A DNA stretch of 64,000 bases from FEN-1219 sp963744305 (GTDB lineage Bacteria > Pseudomonadota > Gammaproteobacteria > Steroidobacterales > Rariloculaceae). Positions within the stretch are counted from its first letter, which is position 1. Each line of letters starts with the position of its first letter. The notes under the pieces are model-generated. The model was not told the origin of the DNA. It saw only the letters and a program-made list of their open reading frames with translations, and searched no databases. Below are positions 63,965 to 64,000 of the stretch, piece by piece. Both the position numbers and the translations under genes were made by a program. The stretch lies in assembly GCA_963744305.1 (NCBI GenBank), contig CAVUTF010000046.1, positions 62,001 to 126,000 of the forward strand. The letters are read 5' to 3'.

Positions 63965-64000
63965 GGAAGCGTCAGCCCAAAGCTTTATCGAACATCGCGA

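Overview
The window looks like chromosomal DNA of a high-GC gram-negative bacterium, most likely an uncultured gammaproteobacterium of the Steroidobacteraceae/Woeseiaceae type. This rests on outer-membrane proteins (a TonB-dependent receptor, FhaC, porin-like barrels), an UrcA-family protein, a SoxR regulon, many Sec/Tat-exported enzymes and many beta-propeller proteins. I see no rRNA, tRNA, CRISPR array, integrase or insertion-sequence transposase. Short palindromic REP-like elements occur at about 21.56, 33.66, 36.38 and 61.47 kb.

Layout. 0-3.3 kb: 5' part of a TonB-dependent receptor, an exported LVIVD-type propeller and a MarR regulator. 3.4-9.5 kb: small stress membrane protein, PBP1b, a saccharopine-dehydrogenase-like enzyme, UrcA and a winged-helix/TPR regulator. 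9.5-13.5 kb: luciferase-like monooxygenase remnant, a broken lipoprotein, an outer-membrane barrel, small secreted proteins and an RRM protein. 13.5-23.7 kb: DNA-binding/PD40 sensor, cytochrome c, DUF6152 pair, GST, YdjM-like protein, DUF4142, an orphan PIN toxin and an SMP-30 lactonase-like protein. 23.7-33.1 kb: a two-partner secretion operon (TPR-CHAT protease, FhaC transporter, FhaB-like exoprotein) divergent from a CHASE2 adenylate cyclase and a secreted protein. 33-36.4 kb: USP and a DUF5916 outer-membrane protein. 36.5-40.6 kb: a lanthanide-type alcohol dehydrogenase cluster (xoxF, xoxG, xoxJ and a YVTN propeller), heavily frameshifted. 41.3-44.3 kb: a SoxR regulon with a textbook SoxR promoter. 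44.3-53.3 kb: a second PQQ dehydrogenase (broken), a WGDPD-family protein, DUF6445, a metallo-beta-lactamase-fold protein, a GlyGly-CTERM metalloprotease and a TPR regulator. 53.3-63.9 kb: exported MmgE/PrpD proteins, amidohydrolases and propellers that look like a catabolic cluster acting outside the cytoplasm.

The genes most likely to act together are: (i) the CHAT-FhaC-FhaB operon with the CHASE2 cyclase, a candidate signal-controlled surface exoprotein system; (ii) xoxFGJ with its propeller, a periplasmic lanthanide/PQQ alcohol oxidation chain; (iii) SoxR with a monooxygenase, MFS pump and VOC protein, a redox-drug response; and (iv) the exported MmgE/PrpD-amidohydrolase-propeller block.

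A strong caveat applies throughout. Roughly 25 genes contain single-base frame breaks, with the protein family continuing intact in another frame. Genes of 500-770 codons elsewhere in the window are unbroken. Many breaks may be assembly or base-calling indels rather than true pseudogenes, so 'pseudogene' below means 'broken as given'.
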